Of a stretch of 64,000 bases of DNA, positions 45,717 through 57,635 are shown in pieces. Position 1 is the stretch's first letter; each line of letters opens with the position of its first letter. Both the position numbers and the translations under genes were made by a program. The stretch is taken from the NCBI GenBank assembly GCA_031308135.1, contig JAHLJT010009419.1, positions 62,538,540 through 62,602,539 of the forward strand. The letters run 5' to 3'. Below the pieces are notes generated by a model that made no database searches, was not told the DNA's origin, and saw only the letters and a list, made by a program, of their open reading frames with translations. The stretch is from Acheta domesticus (taxonomy: Eukaryota > Arthropoda > Insecta > Orthoptera > Gryllidae).

Positions 45717-47125
45717 AAAAATTCAAATAAAATACATTGCGATAAATGTAATATTGTTGACAACAATACAGCCAAGAGGTCATTGACACCAAAAAGGAGA
45801 TTTTTTCGCCCAATTTTCCTGTCAAAAGAAACGAGGCTGGGACTGAACGCGGCTGGGACGTAACGCAATTGTCCCAGCTAATACTGGATATCTATTCGAC
45901 TTAATACAAAAATGAAGGTCTGTCTACGACAGACCTCAATGTATACGGAGTTACATTTGATATGTAAATTCAGTATAATTTTTTAGACCTTTAATAGTTA
46001 GAACCTTTCTTAAAACTTAGGTTTATATTTCATTTTTTATGAGATGAGTGAAAAAAACATCGAAACCGATTATATTCGTAATTGCTTCGTGGAAACTACG
46101 ATAATCTCACTCGCAAGCATGTATAATTGGAAACTTTATTATAGAATCTCTCGATGTAGAGAACAGTCGTGCACTCTGAGAAACATAGTAAATGACAAAT
46201 TAATATATTAAAAACCACGCGGCAATCTCTGTTCTCAGAGAGACGCTAGAAAGTAATTAAAATATTGAAAATATAGGTGTCCATATTCCCATAAAGGCTG
46301 AAAAAATTCAAGGAAAATATTCAATCTGAGATCCGTAATTGCTCCCCTCTCCCCATCGTTCACCTTTTTTCTTCATTCATAAAAATTATTTGGATATGAC
46401 AATAGAAATAAATTACGCCCCCGGGTCACTCCCGGGAAGCGTGCGTGCTTTCCATGGGTCGATTTCCGGTTTGATTCCAGATCCGAGCAAAATCAGAGCT
46501 CCAGATTCTAATGAAATCCCCCCAGTTTTTGTAGCTGTGAGAGGAAAGAAAAAGTCATGCAGTTTATTAGTGCCGAAGTTTCTACGTTATGCTCGCCAAA
46601 TATTTCCCATTACCCTAGTCATTAACAATAAATGAGAACAGTGCCCATTAAAATGTATAATACGATTTTTCCTCAAGATAATCGTGAATCACCATAAAAT
46701 ATTCTTGACCCGTGCCTCCCGGAAAACCATAGTCTACAGAGATAGCATACATATAAGCCAGCATGTGCTCCTACTCTCGCAGTGCGTATCGTAACAGAAT
46801 TAAAGTTTATTCAGGTATTGTATACTTATTCGATGATAGAAAACAAAAAAAATAAAAGGAGAGTCTCTCATCTTTAACTGTACAGTGCTAACTATAAATT
46901 GGTGCGTATTAGTCACATCAAGTAGTTTTAACATCTTCTTTAACTTTGAAGATCGGAGGTTTTTTTAGTTCGAACGTTGTTTTATTTTACAAAATTTGAT
47001 GTTAGAAAGTTTTCGTAGTCTAGTTACGAAAACTATTGATGTGATATATTATGTGTTATTTTTAATATGATTGTCTTACAGGCTTTAGCTCAATGGAAAC
47101 TAACGTTTGTGATTGTTTTCTCTAG
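45717..47125. other. AT-rich spacer upstream of the second ankyrin exon
   Basis: The 98-codon frame at 46339-46635 has no motif. The first, non-coding exon of the second ankyrin copy should lie in or beyond this stretch. Confidence 0.45.
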
Positions 47126-48177
47126 ACAATTTCACCATGTACCGCTTCCCATCTACAAGATTGCTGTTGGTGGCAGTGTCCCTTCATCAAATTATGTACA
47201 CTACCTCTCTGCATCACAAGCCTTCACCGCCAAAATGTATTTCGACAAGAACTAGGTCCTCGCAGATTTTGTGAAAAAACAGGGCGTAAGTCTGAACCAC
47301 ATTCGCGCCCTCGTGGAGGCACTGCAGGCCCAATTACAGGCTCTGCAGGTCTCCCCAACTACGCATTCGCCAGCGCCCCAGTCGCTGTCCCCGCGCCGCT
47401 GCTTCACCAGCCCCCCAGCGCCGGCCATCCAGGCGGCCACCCCGCCCCAGGGCTCCTCCCAAGAGGAGACGCGCCCCGGCCACGAGCACCAGGACGGCGC
47501 CCGCTCCCTGCACGCGGCCGCGGCGCGCGACGACGAGGACGCCCTGGGGGCGCTGCTGCGCCGCGGCGCACGCCTGGAAGAGCGCGACGCGCGCGGCGAC
47601 ATGGCGCTGCACGTGGCGGCACGCGAGGGCGCGCACGCGGCCACGGCCGCGCTGCTCCTCTGGGGCGCCGACGGCCGCACGCGCGGCGCGCTGCTCCGCA
47701 CGCCCGCTGCACGCGGCCGCCGCACACGGCCAGCTGGAGAGCGCGCGGCGGCTGGTGGAGGCGGGCGCGCCGCTCGGCGCCCGCGACGGCCCGCGGCGCC
47801 ACCGCGCTCGCCCTCGCCGCCCGCGCCAACACCACCGACGCCTTCGAGTGGCTGCTGGAGCAGGGGCCGGCGGTGGAGTGGGCGGAGTGGGCGGACGCGG
47901 CGGGCGACACGGCGCTGCTGGCGGCGGCGCGGGCGGGGCGCTGGGCGCGGGCGGGCGTTCCTGGCTGGGCGAGGGGCGTCGCCCGCGGCGCGCGGACGCG
48001 ACGGCGTGTCGCCGCTGGTGCTGGCGGCGCGGGGGGGCGGGGCCGGGGGCGCTGGCGGCGCTGGAGGCCATGCTGCGGGGCGGCGCGCTGTGCGACGCGG
48101 GGGAGGTGGCGCGCGCGCTGGCGGCGGCGGCCGGCGGCGCGCAAGTGTGGGCCATCGCGCAGGCGGCTCCTGAGGAG
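47126..48177 (+). CDS. Secreted ankyrin-repeat protein, signal-peptide exon (copy B)
   Basis: This is the inverted paralogue of the exon at 32530-31487. An acceptor (GATTGTTTTCTCTAG) precedes it, and the ATG at 47137 is 11 nt into the exon, as in copy A. It encodes a diverged leader (MYRFPSTRLLLVAVSLHQIM). After a frame shift near 47255 come LNHIRALVEALQAQLQALQ, a Pro-rich linker, and ankyrin repeats (SLHAAAARDDEDALGALLRR; GDMALHVAAREGAHAATAAL; GDTALLAAARAGRWARA). It ends QAAPEE and donor GAG|GTGAGT. From about 47280 on it is nearly identical to copy A; the leader is much more diverged. Several one-base indels in GC runs break the frame, mostly at sites different from copy A. No matching 3' exon is seen to 64000, so this may be an orphan or have a long intron. 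Confidence 0.75.
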
Positions 48178-48790
48178 GTGAGTGTTAACGCTTCTGGCTC
48201 ATCGTCCATTGCCCAAGAACAGCATGTGAGTGAAGAAAAGTTCGCAATCTTCCACTGGTGGATGTAGGCATTGCGGTTTAAGTTCCGGTGAAAAACTAGA
48301 AGTGCCAGAACAGTACATACGTTCTCACGTTGTTGGCAACAGCTGTAATATTCAAGTACTGAATTTTCTACATTACTTACTCCTCAACCTTTACTTGAAA
48401 ACGTGCAATTCAAACAAAGAGCAGGAGATGCATAACTGAGTTAATTTCAATAGTCAGAAGTAGCAATCATTTCGTACTTTGACAAAACGAAACAAACAGG
48501 AATAGATTTTAGTGATACAATATTGGAAAAAAAATTATTCAGAAGCACTGTTGCCATCGCAACGTTCTCAAAACTATGTTTATTCGCTTGGCGAATAATA
48601 TCAATTCTTCTTATTTGGATTTTTCATCTTATTTGGATTTTAACTTGTTTATTGGTTAGTCAGAGTGCACGTTGTCTTGAGCGATGGGATACGTACCCTC
48701 AGTCCTTTATTATTAGTTGTATGAAGAATAAATTATAAGAACGCGAGTTTTTAGACAAAATCTTATAACTAGAAATTTCGGTTCTTATTA
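48178..48790 (+). other. Presumed start of an intron, no other feature
   Basis: The first 35 bases after the donor still resemble the intron start of copy A (GTGAGTGTTAACGCTTCTGG against GTTAGTGCTAAACCTTCTGG), then similarity ends. Confidence 0.4.
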
Positions 48791-48794
48791 TTCT

Positions 48795-48839
48795 CTCCCC
48801 TCTCTCTCTCTCTCTCTCGTCTCTCTCTCTCTCTATATA

Positions 48840-48874
<35 letters not shown>
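48795..48874. repeat. (TC)n then (TA)n microsatellite
   Basis: CT-rich units to 48832 are followed by TA units to 48873. Confidence 0.9.
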
Positions 48875-48876
<2 letters not shown>

Positions 48877-51599
48877 GACGGTACTTCGCCACGATAATCC
48901 TAATTTTATTTGGGGGACCTGAAAAAGGCACAGGGGGTCTTGGCAGGGCGGAGTCGTGATTCGAATAGCACGTGATGGAAATTTAGCAACACCTTTTCTG
49001 GTAACAAGTCAGGATTTATTTCAACGAAAATTTCCCAAATCAAGAAAACATAATTACACTTGAAATCATTGCATCGTTAGTTTCAGATACCTTTTCAAAA
49101 ACCATTCAAACATAATTTACCCAGGCCTGCGCAAATGGGATCCCCGCATTTGACTGGTAATACCACCTACGGCTAATTAACACAAATTCAACATAAACTT
49201 TGATCCAATTCTTTAAATAATCAGTTACACAAAAATTAACCCTTTCTTCGTGATCACATTCCACATAAGTCCCCCATCCAAAACTCTTAAATCTATTTTA
49301 CAAAGTTAATTCCCCATTGAACCAGAAATATTACAACGATAACAAAATTTGACTAAATTTGGACTCCCCTCTTCGGTCATCGGCTTGGAATATGAAGATG
49401 TCTATTAAAGTGCGACTAAATCTGTTACTAGTTATTTCCCCTCCCCAGTTCTCGCGACTAGTTTGGTTAAATAACACTGCTCTCCACAGTTCCAATTTCT
49501 CACTATGCCCCGAACGAAACTTTTAATACTCAACGTTCTCACGCCGTCTTCTCACGCCGGCCAACGGGATTGCGGTGAAGGTCGCGCGCCCTCGCGCTGT
49601 CGCCTCCTGGAACGCCCCGCTGCTGTTGCGCCGCCAAGGATGAATTCCAAGCGGTCACGAGCCCTCTCGCGACGCCTCCACGATACGTTCTTCTCGGATC
49701 TTCTGTCCTCTTCGCTTCTTGTCCCCTCCGCGAATTGGAATAATGTCCATGCGCTCATGCAAAAAAACGCGGCCGTTTACACGAACAGTTATTTTATTAA
49801 ATTTTCTCGGGTCGCACGAATTACCGGATAATAATTGCTTAGCTCTTCTTCCAACTCACTTCCTATAGCTCGAAATTGTTCAGCGTAACTATTCATTCAA
49901 AGTTCAAATCATATTACGGCCTCCGAAATAACGCTTTGTTCACGAGCGAAATTACTGCACCATGATCTGAGCACTTTTCATTACACAAGTTCAATACTCT
50001 TTCCGCTGATCTAACTTGCGACCGCCCCGTTACTGCTGTCCCGGACAAGAAGAAACAATTTGAGACCGCTCAGTACCGACGCTCAGCTCAGAAGAAGAAA
50101 ATTTTCTTCCGGTCAAGTCGCGCCTCCCCTCCTTTTCTCCTCACAAGGATCTGAGTAGGGGTTGCTCCCTTATCGCACTTGGCCGGTACCCCTCCTGGTC
50201 AGTTACTGGCTGTTCCGAACGCGCTCAGCTTCGCGCGGTCGTTTGAATTCACATTCTTCCTTGCCCACCTCTTCCTAATCTCTCATCTGCACTCTCATTC
50301 AACTATCACATTATATTGAGGACGAGTCGTCGATGGACTCTACACAAAATCAAGAATAAATATGAATGTAAGGGACCGGGTTGTTTGTTCGGGAATGGGC
50401 TTCGGTTACAATCATGCATGCACTAGAAAAAGTAGTTGACAAACTTTCTCTTTTATTATACCCAGAGCTGTTTTACAATTAGGTGGCTTTTAATATTCCT
50501 TATTCTCTGCTTAGCTTCATTAGAACACAATAAAAGAAACCTAGATATAGTTATTTTACAATTGAGGGCTTTTAATATTCCTTATCCTATGCTTAGCTTC
50601 ATTAAAACACAATAAAAGGAACCTCGATGTAGTGATTCTACAATTGGCTTTTAACATTCTTTATCCTATGCTTAGCTTCATTAGAACACAATAAAAGAAA
50701 CCTCGATCTGAAATTAACATTATTCAAGGGCAAACTGCCTTTCCCTAGCTACCCTTCCCACCCTTCTACCTGCGCCGCTCCAACCTGAGAATCGTGTTCC
50801 TCCACTGCTCCCCCGCTGGCAAGCCGGCGCCGGGCGCCGCGCTGATGTGTTCGGGCCTCTCGTCGCGCCGGGAGGGCCGACGAAGGGGAGGGAGGTGCAA
50901 CCACGACGCCGTGTTTCGCCCGCCTCGCCGCCAGCTGCTCACGATCCGTTCGCCGCCAGGCCCTTCGGGAAGACTCGTTACTTCGGCGCGTTCGGGAGAC
51001 CGGGCCCCTCTCCGCCTCCCGTCGTCGTCGTGCCGAACTTCCACGCTGCTGCCCGTTACTCCAGTGCTCGCCCAGCAAATTTCAACTCCAGCAATTATTC
51101 TGTCTATGGCTCACCCGGATTCACTATTATTCAGCTCGACCACGGATGGATTGTCCATTTTTCTCTCAAAACACTTCCATCACTTTATCACGAGCTTTTG
51201 GTCGACATGTCCTGCTTCACTACTCGAGTCACAATTCCAAATCCCGTTACTCCTTTATGCAGACCAAAACCTTCCTAAATTCAGAGCGCACGCACGCCTG
51301 AGTGCATCACTCTCACCATCGACAGTCTGAGTCACTCATCCGTCTTCATTCGGGAACCTGTCGTCACCCTCCGCGCGTTGCATTCCCGAAACTCCTCTCC
51401 ACCACTGTGGCACATCCGCACCCTAGGACATTTCTCTGTCTTACTGCCTGCGCCTTGCCGCCCTCGGCCCCTCGCGCCGAACTGACCCGGGTTCTCTCTT
51501 ACAACGACTCCGAGCGCGCCGGCTGCTGCCCGCGTAATTTGAATCCATGGCTATCGGACGCATTAGTTATCCACCTCCGTGATAACCAATTCGTTTCAA
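48875..51599. mobile_element. Unidentified 2.7-kb block set within a (TA)n tract
   Basis: It begins TGTGACGGTACTTCGCCACG right after (TA)n and ends ..CGTTTCA right before another (TA)n, giving TG..CA ends at a TA-rich target. Inside are two GC-rich, C/T-biased segments (49500-50300 and 50750-51560) and a three-unit tandem repeat. Frames such as 50794-51330 have no known motif. It could be a large LTR or a non-autonomous LTR element, but no primer-binding site or protein was found. Confidence 0.35.
50470..50712. repeat. Three tandem copies of an 84-bp unit
   Basis: Each unit contains GGCTTTTAATATTCCTTAT, TGCTTAGCTTCATTA and ACACAATAAAAGAAACCT. Units begin near 50470, 50553 and 50637; the third is slightly shortened. 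Confidence 0.9.
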
Positions 51600-51662
51600 T
51601 ATTATATATATATATAATATATAGATATATATATATATATATATATATACATTATATATCCA
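51600..51662. repeat. (TA)n microsatellite
   Basis: ATATATATA with a few interruptions. Confidence 0.9.
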
Positions 51663-52727
51663 TAGATTGTGATGTATCAATTATAAAAGGAATTATTCGA
51701 GGAAAGAAATATTGGTGAAGAGGAAATGTAGGTCGCAGGAGGGCAAGTGAGGGAAACAGGCTTTGTTGTCGGGGGAGAACTGTCGTCGCCGTGAGGACGC
51801 TCTGGGTCGAAGAATTTATGGACGACAGTGGGCAGAGGGTCCGGGAGCCAGTCCGCAACTTAACTCAAAACGCGGAGACAAAGGACACTCTTTCCGCGGC
51901 TGATCACAATTAGCACGAGTCAAGTAGACAGGCGGATATAACGATGCTTACCGATGGGACGCGATAAATCGACTGTAACGAGTCCCAGCGCGGTGCCGGT
52001 GGAGCGCTGCGTGACCTTGCGTGCGGACTGTTAGGAGTACATTCAAAATATCCCTTAAACCTAGTCGCAAAAATCAAATTACCAAAAGAAATGCTTATCT
52101 CACATATGATAATATGTATATCATTGAATTTTTCCTTTTTAACGCTCGTCATGATGGACTGAAAAATATGTTAAAAAACAAAGTTACCTCAAATATCGTA
52201 AAATAGAAGTGATAAACAGAAATGAATTCCGTATTCATTAGTCCCATTCCCTGATGCAATTCTGTGAAAACTGCATTGCAATAACTTTAACTGTTCAAAA
52301 GTTACAGGAGGTGCTAAAGTTAGGTGATATATATACACACACATACATACAGGGTCGCGGGCGCGACAATACACAGCATACGTAGGTGATAATAACTCTA
52401 AGACCAATAAACTAATTCAATCACTAAATTCAACGATTTGTAATATTAAGTTAATTTATTAGTAATGCCTATTAATATACTATTGATTCCGCCTTAAACC
52501 ACAGGAAAAACAATTTGATCCTTACCGCCTAATGTTTGAATAAAAGAAGTTTAAATTGTATATGCTCTTATGGAAAAACTTTCACTGTATTTTTCCGGTA
52601 ACGTTACAGGCGATTCCTTTCATGATATCTTCTGTTTCATGTTCCATTTCCTTATGACAAATAATGGTCCAGTGATCCAAGAAAAATTTCAATATTTTTC
52701 AACTTTTCTGAAGGTAGTCGTGTTTTT
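51663..52727. other. Mixed-composition spacer, no gene seen
   Basis: A GC-richer part (51720-52040) has no motif. A short ACACAC/ACATACATAC stretch lies near 52334. Confidence 0.5.
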
Positions 52728-53742
52728 CACTAAGTGGGCCTCCTAGGCCCGGTAGTCTGTTTTCCCCGTAGCGTAGCTTTAACGCATAATTAACACTATA
52801 TGTTGTTGGAATTAATCCTTATCATTCCAGACTTCATTATTTTACTGCCCATGAGACATAAATCATGACCACATAAATATGGAATAAGAGTTTCTTGTGC
52901 TGGGTTCATAGGAACGGATTTACACTAAATGGATATACATATTATAGAAAAACCAAAGATTAGCCTGTTGCAAAAGATTTTGTATCGAAGTGGAGAAGGA
53001 TTTGGTGCAGTTATTGTTCATTGATGGTTATAACGTTACAACTGATAAGGTTTTTGAGTTTCTAAGAGTTTGTAATGATACCTTTTTACGTGCATATTCC
53101 TGGGTGAATTTCTAATGCAGAAGAAACCAACATTACGGGCTAACCCACCGGAAATATCATCTGAACTGTGAGATTATAACGGTACATATTTATGTAATAA
53201 ATTACACAATAGAAATCTTCTTTGTATCATACAAGTCCAAACAAGAAATAATTTATCTTCTTAGCACAATACTTCAGAACAAAGACCAAGAAACGACAAA
53301 CAAGAAACCATCAATTATTCTTGGCGATTTCAAAAGAAAGATTAGAGTTGACCTCGCGGATCAAGTTTGTCGTTGGTCTTTTGAATACGTTCGTTATCTT
53401 CAAAAAATCTTAATACGTGTTATGTAAATACGTGGTAAAATTCTTATAATTCTTTCTACTGAGGATATTATTTTCTTTCTACATGCTATTTTTGCATTTT
53501 TCGAAAAAAAAATAAAGGAAGAAATCAGTCCTTCATGTGCAAACAAACTTTTACCAGAACATTAAAAAAACAATATTTCGCTGCGCTATTGTTTAAAATA
53601 AAATGTGTAAAATGCCTTAATATACATTAAAAGTTTAAAATACAAGTTTTATTGAATAATAAATATCATTGCATTCATTACTTCATCCCAGCACCAAATT
53701 TAGTATTTTATTCAAACCGGGCCTCCTGAGGCCCACTAAGTG
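52728..53742 (+). pseudogene. Decayed piggyBac-like element with 26-bp TIRs
   Basis: TIRs are at 52728-52753 (CACTAAGTGGGCCTCCTAGG..) and 53716-53742 (reversed CACTTAGTGGGCCTCAGGAG..). Between them are piggyBac transposase remnants: FLGEFLMQKKPTLRANPPEI (cf. the L-GT-RKNK-E-P block), then YKSKQEIIYLLSTILQNKDQ, and KKPSIILGDFKRKIRVDLAD with QVCRW (cf. KP-II-DYNK-K-GVD--DQ--RW). Frames are broken and about half the usual transposase length is missing. The flanks are TTTT and TTTA, not a clean TTAA. Domain order supports the family call. Confidence 0.7.
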
Positions 53743-53769
53743 TAAAGTCGCAAAACCCGAGTGCGTGCA

Positions 53770-54650
53770 TCGAAGTGTTAAGCAAAACATTCTATCTTCA
53801 CAATTGTAGTTATCGGAAGACGCCAACTAATTTTTAATTTTTTATATTTTCGCAAAATCAGCAGTTCAGGCATTCCAAAGAACCCGAAACACCTATACCA
53901 TACTCTTATGGCGTCCCTTTATGATATCTAAGTTTCAAATTAATAAAAATGTGGCGAATTTTAAGAAAAAATGTTTTTAAAGTGAAAATTGCCTATGTTT
54001 GACACAAAATTTCGTAAAAAAATAAATTTTTCAAACATTGAACGTAACAGTACTTCAAGATCTGTTTTTTTTATACACACATTTAATTAAGAAAAAATGT
54101 AGTTGTTAGGAAGACGACCCGAAAAAATTGTTAATTTCTAATTTTCGAAAAATCAAGAGTTTTCAATCAACATTAGACCTGCCCATTCACTTCAACTTTC
54201 TTTAGACTATCCAGCAACATAATTTAATCAAATTTGTTAGTCATTTGAAAATATTGAAAATGTTCCAGGGGCTTCATGTAATGTATCCCCGAAATAAAAA
54301 TATCGATTACAAATTCAAGAGGCCACGACATCACCCTGATTGGTCGTGGAATACCAGTTTTGCAGAAAATCGACTGAACGGTTTAGCCGGTAGTGTTGTT
54401 CATATATGGACGGATGGACGGACGAAGACAGACACGTTTTTTCCGTCAATCAATTTTCGGTATGAAGGGGCCATAGACATGAATTCCGGGTGCACCATGT
54501 TAGAGGATTTTCTTTTCTAAATTTCGCCACTGGATTTATCCTTTCTTTAGTTGCCAGGGCCATCTAATAAGAGTTTTTCTGCAGAAATTTTGCCGTTTTT
54601 TTGCGCAGAATTACATACTCTTGGGCAGCCTAATAGTCCGCACTATATCT
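53770..54650 (+). repeat. AT-rich GGAC-repeat family, 5'-truncated copy 9
   Basis: It has the GGGGCTTCATGTAATGTATC block at about 54269, a GGACGGATGGACGGACGAAG patch at 54408, TTTTCGGTATGAAGG, and GCAGAATTACATACT near the end. It abuts the piggyBac-like element. Confidence 0.7.
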
Positions 54651-55036
54651 CCAATATGGCGGAGTTGACGGCTATCTGCTACTACCACCAACTTTTGAAC
54701 CCAGCTGAAATTCTCAGCCCAACATACGACATTCACAGGGACGGATATTCGGAATAAATTGCATTGGGGAATTGAAACAAATACTTTTTTTTTCGCGCTC
54801 TTTCTTCATTTTGTTACGTTTGGAGCTCAGGGAATAATACAATATTCTTCGTACGTGATCAAATTCGCGGAAACCATATTGTAGTCAATCAAATGCACTT
54901 AATATAACTCACCTATTTGCAGGTACTTGCAATTCACAGTGCCAACTCTGTGTTAGATACATATTATTCTCATCTTCTTCTTTCGTACACTAATACGACA
55001 CTAATACTTACACTGATTTTGCACACTAATACGTAT

Positions 55037-56608
55037 AAACTAGTGGTGCTACAGAATGGCACACACTTTCCCATATTAGTTTTTCTATTTCCTTGGGTTT
55101 GGCTAGTTATTCATACTTGCGTCATGCTCTTGCCAGCTACCATCAATCGCCGCCCACATTACATTTTTTGACATTTTCGTAATTTTTCGATTTCCTAGTG
55201 ATGGAACGAAATACTTATTACAGAATATTCAACAAACACGTAACCCTCCTCCTAAATGGAAATGGCAATTTTCTTCAAAAATTCAACCATTTTTAAGAAA
55301 ATCGTGTTTAAGCGCGCCACTACAAAGGCGAAATTTGAAGCTCTTTTCACAGAAAACTTTTGAGTTTTCGAAAAACTTCATTTGAAGCACTTTAACTTAA
55401 AAATACAATAGTGTTTAAAATTGCTAGAAATGTGCATATTAACGGTGTGAGAGATCTTTCAAAAAATTACATGTATGTAATTTTTGCAACAACCAAAACA
55501 TAACCCAAATTGACTTTTACGTCATATTAAAGACTCCAATTAGCACTATGCGTTCCAAAATGTGAAAAATTTGGACTCATTTTCGAAAAAATGGCGTTTC
55601 AACGTTTCTCTGAAATGCTGAATTTTGAGCTGCAATTTGAGCGGGCTAGTTTTCACAGAAAATGGTTGAGTTTTTTGAGAAACTTTGTTTGACACTATTT
55701 AAAGCAAATGTACTCGCAAATATAATAATGTGAACAAAACGTCGCTAATGTAAATATTAGTAACGAGCTATAAAAGTCAAAACACTTTTGAAGAAACAAA
55801 GGGTACAGCAACATGAAGTTTATGTCATCTCATAGAATACTTTAGGTACCATTCCTATCAAAACTTTCAAGAAAAATGTTGAGGCCATTTTTTTAGAAAA
55901 TCTTGTTTTCGTATTTTGTTTTAATTTGAGCATGTTGTAGGCATATTGCGTGAAAACTAGTGAACGTTGCAAAAAAGGTCCATCACCTTAAAGAAAGAAC
56001 TTCCTTTGAGAAGAAATTTTATTTGAAGGAAAAATCTCTATTTCAATTTTGTAGTTGGAGGAAGATGCCGAAAAAATTCAAAGTTTTGCAATATTCGAAA
56101 ATTTAGAGTTATTCGTAAAAATTAGGAGCTATTCCACCTTCTACTCTACTTCTATGCTACTCTATTCTTACAACAAATTTAAAAGAAAAATTTTGAGGCC
56201 ATTTTTGAGGAAATTTTTAAATTGTCCGGGGGGCTTCATGTAAAGTACCCCCAAATTTTTGAAGAAAGTTTTTCAAAATTTCAAAGCTTCGACTAGAGCC
56301 TGAATGACGCGTGTTTCCTGAATTTGGAAAAAATCCTACGAGTGGTTTAGGCGCTAGTGGTTTTCACGGACGAACGGACGTACCGAAGGCGGACGTTTCG
56401 CTTTTAATTGTTTTTTTCGGTACCACCAAGGACATACAAAACACGAATTCTGGCTACAACATGTGTTAGGGGACTTCTTTTTCTCAATTTAGCAAGTAAT
56501 TATATAAACTTTTTTCGCTTTGAAGGCCTAGCAATGAATTTTTTTCTGGCGAAAATTTGCCCGTTTTTTCGCGCAGCTTACATAACTTGTTCTAATACAT
56601 AACTGTGC
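55037..56608 (+). repeat. AT-rich GGAC-repeat family, near full-length copy 10
   Basis: It starts AAACTAGTGGTGCTACAGAA. It has GGGGGGCTTCATGTAAAGTA at about 56226, a degenerate GGACGAACGGACGTACC patch, TTTTTTCGGTACCACCAAGG and CTACAACATGTGTTAGG. It ends near CGCGCAGCTTACATAACTTG. Block order is as in copy 5. Confidence 0.75.
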
Positions 56609-57535
56609 TAGCCCTGTCTTGTCTAGCCCCCATTTGGAAATTTTCCGGTGCACCTCGTTCACTTTTCTACTAAAGAAAGTTTACATTTTTCTTAATGGAG
56701 TTTCAGCTCCCAAACATTCCTCACTTTAGATTTGTTTATTGATTTTAGTTATAAACTATTAATACAAAATACTCGTAAAATACTTGCAGACTCACGTATA
56801 TTCTGTTGCGGACTTTTATATGTATGTGGTGTTTATTTTATATTTATGTGGAGTTTTATATTTTGTGGAGTATCAATTTGCTGTGTGATGATGAAGAAGC
56901 CCATCCTAAGGTGAAGAAGACAGGTATATCAGGTAAAGGGATGTCCTCGTGCTAACCACTCGAACTCCCTGTCCCATGGCCGAGAGGTTGTCACCGCTGG
57001 TCAGATAAGGCCCCTAGCAGGCTGTCGACCCATAAAGACGGGAGTTTTAATATATTATACGAACACTTTCCATAAATTGCCAAATTGTAAAAATAACTCT
57101 TTTTTATATTTTTTGCTTCGGTCGTATTAATAAAGAAAGATTAAAAATTTATCTCCTGCCAACTCGTGACCTTGAAGGCACTTACAGTTTTAAGTGGGAC
57201 TTACAGTTTATACGAACATCCAAGAGTTCTCGCATGGGTACGCTAGTACAGAACCGGACAAATAGATATAGATGTCGTAGCATATTTGATGAATCATAAA
57301 AGTAAATGAAAATATCTATACCCGTAAAATGTAATTGCCAGTTTCTACAATTATTTTTTGAAGATGACAGAAATATGTATGTTTAAAGACCTATGTGCTT
57401 GTAACATGTAGTATAAAACTTATTTGTTTAGGTAAATCAATTTATCATACCATTGCAACATAAGAGTAATACTGACCCACCAAACATTATATATACTGTC
57501 ACGCCCCGTACGCAGTCCCCGGCGGCGTGGGAGCG
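56609..57535. other. Spacer running into an assembly gap
   Basis: The last bases before the gap (TGTCACGCCCCGTACGCAGT at 57498) are abruptly GC-rich and start TGTCACG after TATATA. That is compatible with the edge of an LTR that could not be assembled. Confidence 0.4.
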
Positions 57536-57635
57536 NNNNNNNNNNNNNNNNNNNNNNNNNNNNNNNNNNNNNNNNNNNNNNNNNNNNNNNNNNNNNNNNN
57601 NNNNNNNNNNNNNNNNNNNNNNNNNNNNNNNNNNN
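57536..57635. other. Assembly gap, 100 N
   Basis: Exactly 100 undetermined bases. Confidence 0.99.

Noticed and set aside
46339..46635. 98-codon + frame and a tRNA-like GGTTTGATTCCAG word
   Set aside because: No cloverleaf can be drawn around the word and the frame has no domain.
47252..48209. Long minus-strand frames antisense to the second ankyrin exon
   Set aside because: Same reason: GC-rich shadow frames without any motif.
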